A DNA stretch of 64,000 bases from assembly GCA_963995525.1 (NCBI GenBank), contig OZ023205.1, positions 67,910,417 through 67,974,416 on the forward strand, in the 5' to 3' direction. Origin of the DNA: Escarpia spicata (taxonomy: Eukaryota > Annelida > Polychaeta > Sabellida > Siboglinidae). Below, one piece after another: positions 63,224 through 64,000 of the stretch. The stretch's first letter is position 1. Each line of letters starts with the position of its first letter. Under the pieces are notes generated by a model. It made no database searches. It saw nothing but the letters and a program-made list of their open reading frames with translations, and was not told where the DNA came from. The position numbers and the translations under genes are program-made.

Positions 63224-63449
63224 AATGTCGGACAGTAGTGACGAATCCAGTCCTGCTGGTTCTCATGGCATCAACAAATTAAATGATTATGAAGAGGTTT
63301 ATTACAGTCCAAAACCGTATCTGCATGAACCAGATGCTGATGTCGTGAGAGACGAAAGAGATAAGCCGAATCAACTTGGCAATGATGATGCGGTGCCCGA
63401 CGTGTCGCAGTGGCACATTTTTATCATTCTTTTTGTTTACGTAGAGTGA
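63224..63449 (+). CDS. possible N-terminal coding exon or transposon fragment, unidentified
   Basis: From the ATG after gtaaaaaaata, about 75 codons: an acidic Ser-rich start (MSDSSDESSPAGSHG), then YEEVYYSPKPYLHEPDADVV and a hydrophobic end (WHIFIILFVYVE) before TGA. Codon use looks more coding-like than the surroundings. I do not recognise a family. An acidic start of this kind occurs in some transposase-derived and nuclear proteins, which is only a hint. Confidence 0.22.
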
Positions 63450-64000
63450 TGACTGATGACAGTAATGTGAATTGTCCCTTCTGTGAAAAATACTCGTGTG
63501 CGATACAAACCATTCAGTTAACCGTTTAGAATCTAATTTGTGCTAACATATTGTTATAAATTTAAAAGTTGCTTGATTGAAGTGCTTACTATAAAAAAAC
63601 GGCAAAACTGCCTTAACACAAAACGCGCCAATGCCATTACCGGCATTAGTAGAATAATGTATACTCAGTTATGACCGGTAATTTCATGCCATGTCAAAAA
63701 CCGTATCACTGAAATCTTGCGCTCTCAACCCTAGCCTATTTTAATACTCTGCCTGATGTCAAACCAATTCACATCACACATTATGGGCGTAGAGCTATAT
63801 ACACAGCGCAGATAGGACGCACGGTTTTTGACCTGGGTGTCTTTTATGAGATTTGGACTGTCTATTTTCGTAACTACTTCACTGAGAGTCTGTTTCTAAG
63901 AGTCTGTTGGTACAAATATGATAGAATATATGTTAGAGATTTAGCACAGAGATATTATACTGAAATTTTTTTCAGGTTTTTGTTAAAACAGCAAAAAACA
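63450..64000. other. unassigned right end of window
   Basis: No WRN exon found between 62540 and 64000 on the minus strand, so the exon preceding Walker A lies beyond the window. Nothing else recognised. Confidence 0.5.

Overview
The window is animal nuclear DNA. It carries two spliced genes with GT-AG introns, tRNA-derived SINEs, a LINE, a DIRS-type retroelement and several MITE or foldback elements. Roughly a third of the 64 kb is tandem repeat. The element mix and gene structures suggest a marine invertebrate, possibly a lophotrochozoan such as a mollusc. That placement is inference only; nothing read here fixes the phylum.

Left half, plus strand (1199-19569): a complete seven-exon gene for a class B J-domain co-chaperone of the DNAJB6/DNAJB2 type (272 residues, all intron phases consistent). 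Intron 2 holds five low-complexity arrays. Intron 3 holds 2.1 kb of pyrimidine-rich arrays running into the exon 4 acceptor. Intron 4 starts with a SINE. Intron 5 holds a 29-bp minisatellite and a LINE of about 3.5 kb inserted inside a 60-bp minisatellite.

Right half, minus strand (62539 down to 23691): 22 exons of a Werner syndrome RecQ helicase (WRN) ortholog. They run from the Walker A exon to a stop codon (857 residues) and cover the RecQ helicase core, zinc-binding and RQC region, HRDC domain, and the WRN C-terminal segment with its basic tail. The first exons, where an exonuclease domain would lie, are outside the window. The two genes are convergent and about 4.1 kb apart.

The WRN introns hold 73-, 74- and 84-bp satellites, including a 7.5-kb array of about 103 copies with higher-order structure. 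They also hold a degraded DIRS-like element with inverted terminal repeats, a TA-flanked MITE, two SINEs, foldback elements and a pair of dispersed repeats. A TTAA-flanked foldback element lies between the two genes.

The most unusual pattern is that several arrays are built on splice sites. About eleven copies of a splice donor follow the exon at 29770-29882. Four extra copies of an acceptor plus exon start lie upstream of the exon at 58258-58349. A 29-bp array ends exactly at the acceptor of the exon at 54495-54596 and is open in all three frames on the coding strand. A SINE tail lies directly beside the acceptor of the exon at 31736-31958. I found no CRISPR array, bacterial operon, genuine tRNA or rRNA gene.
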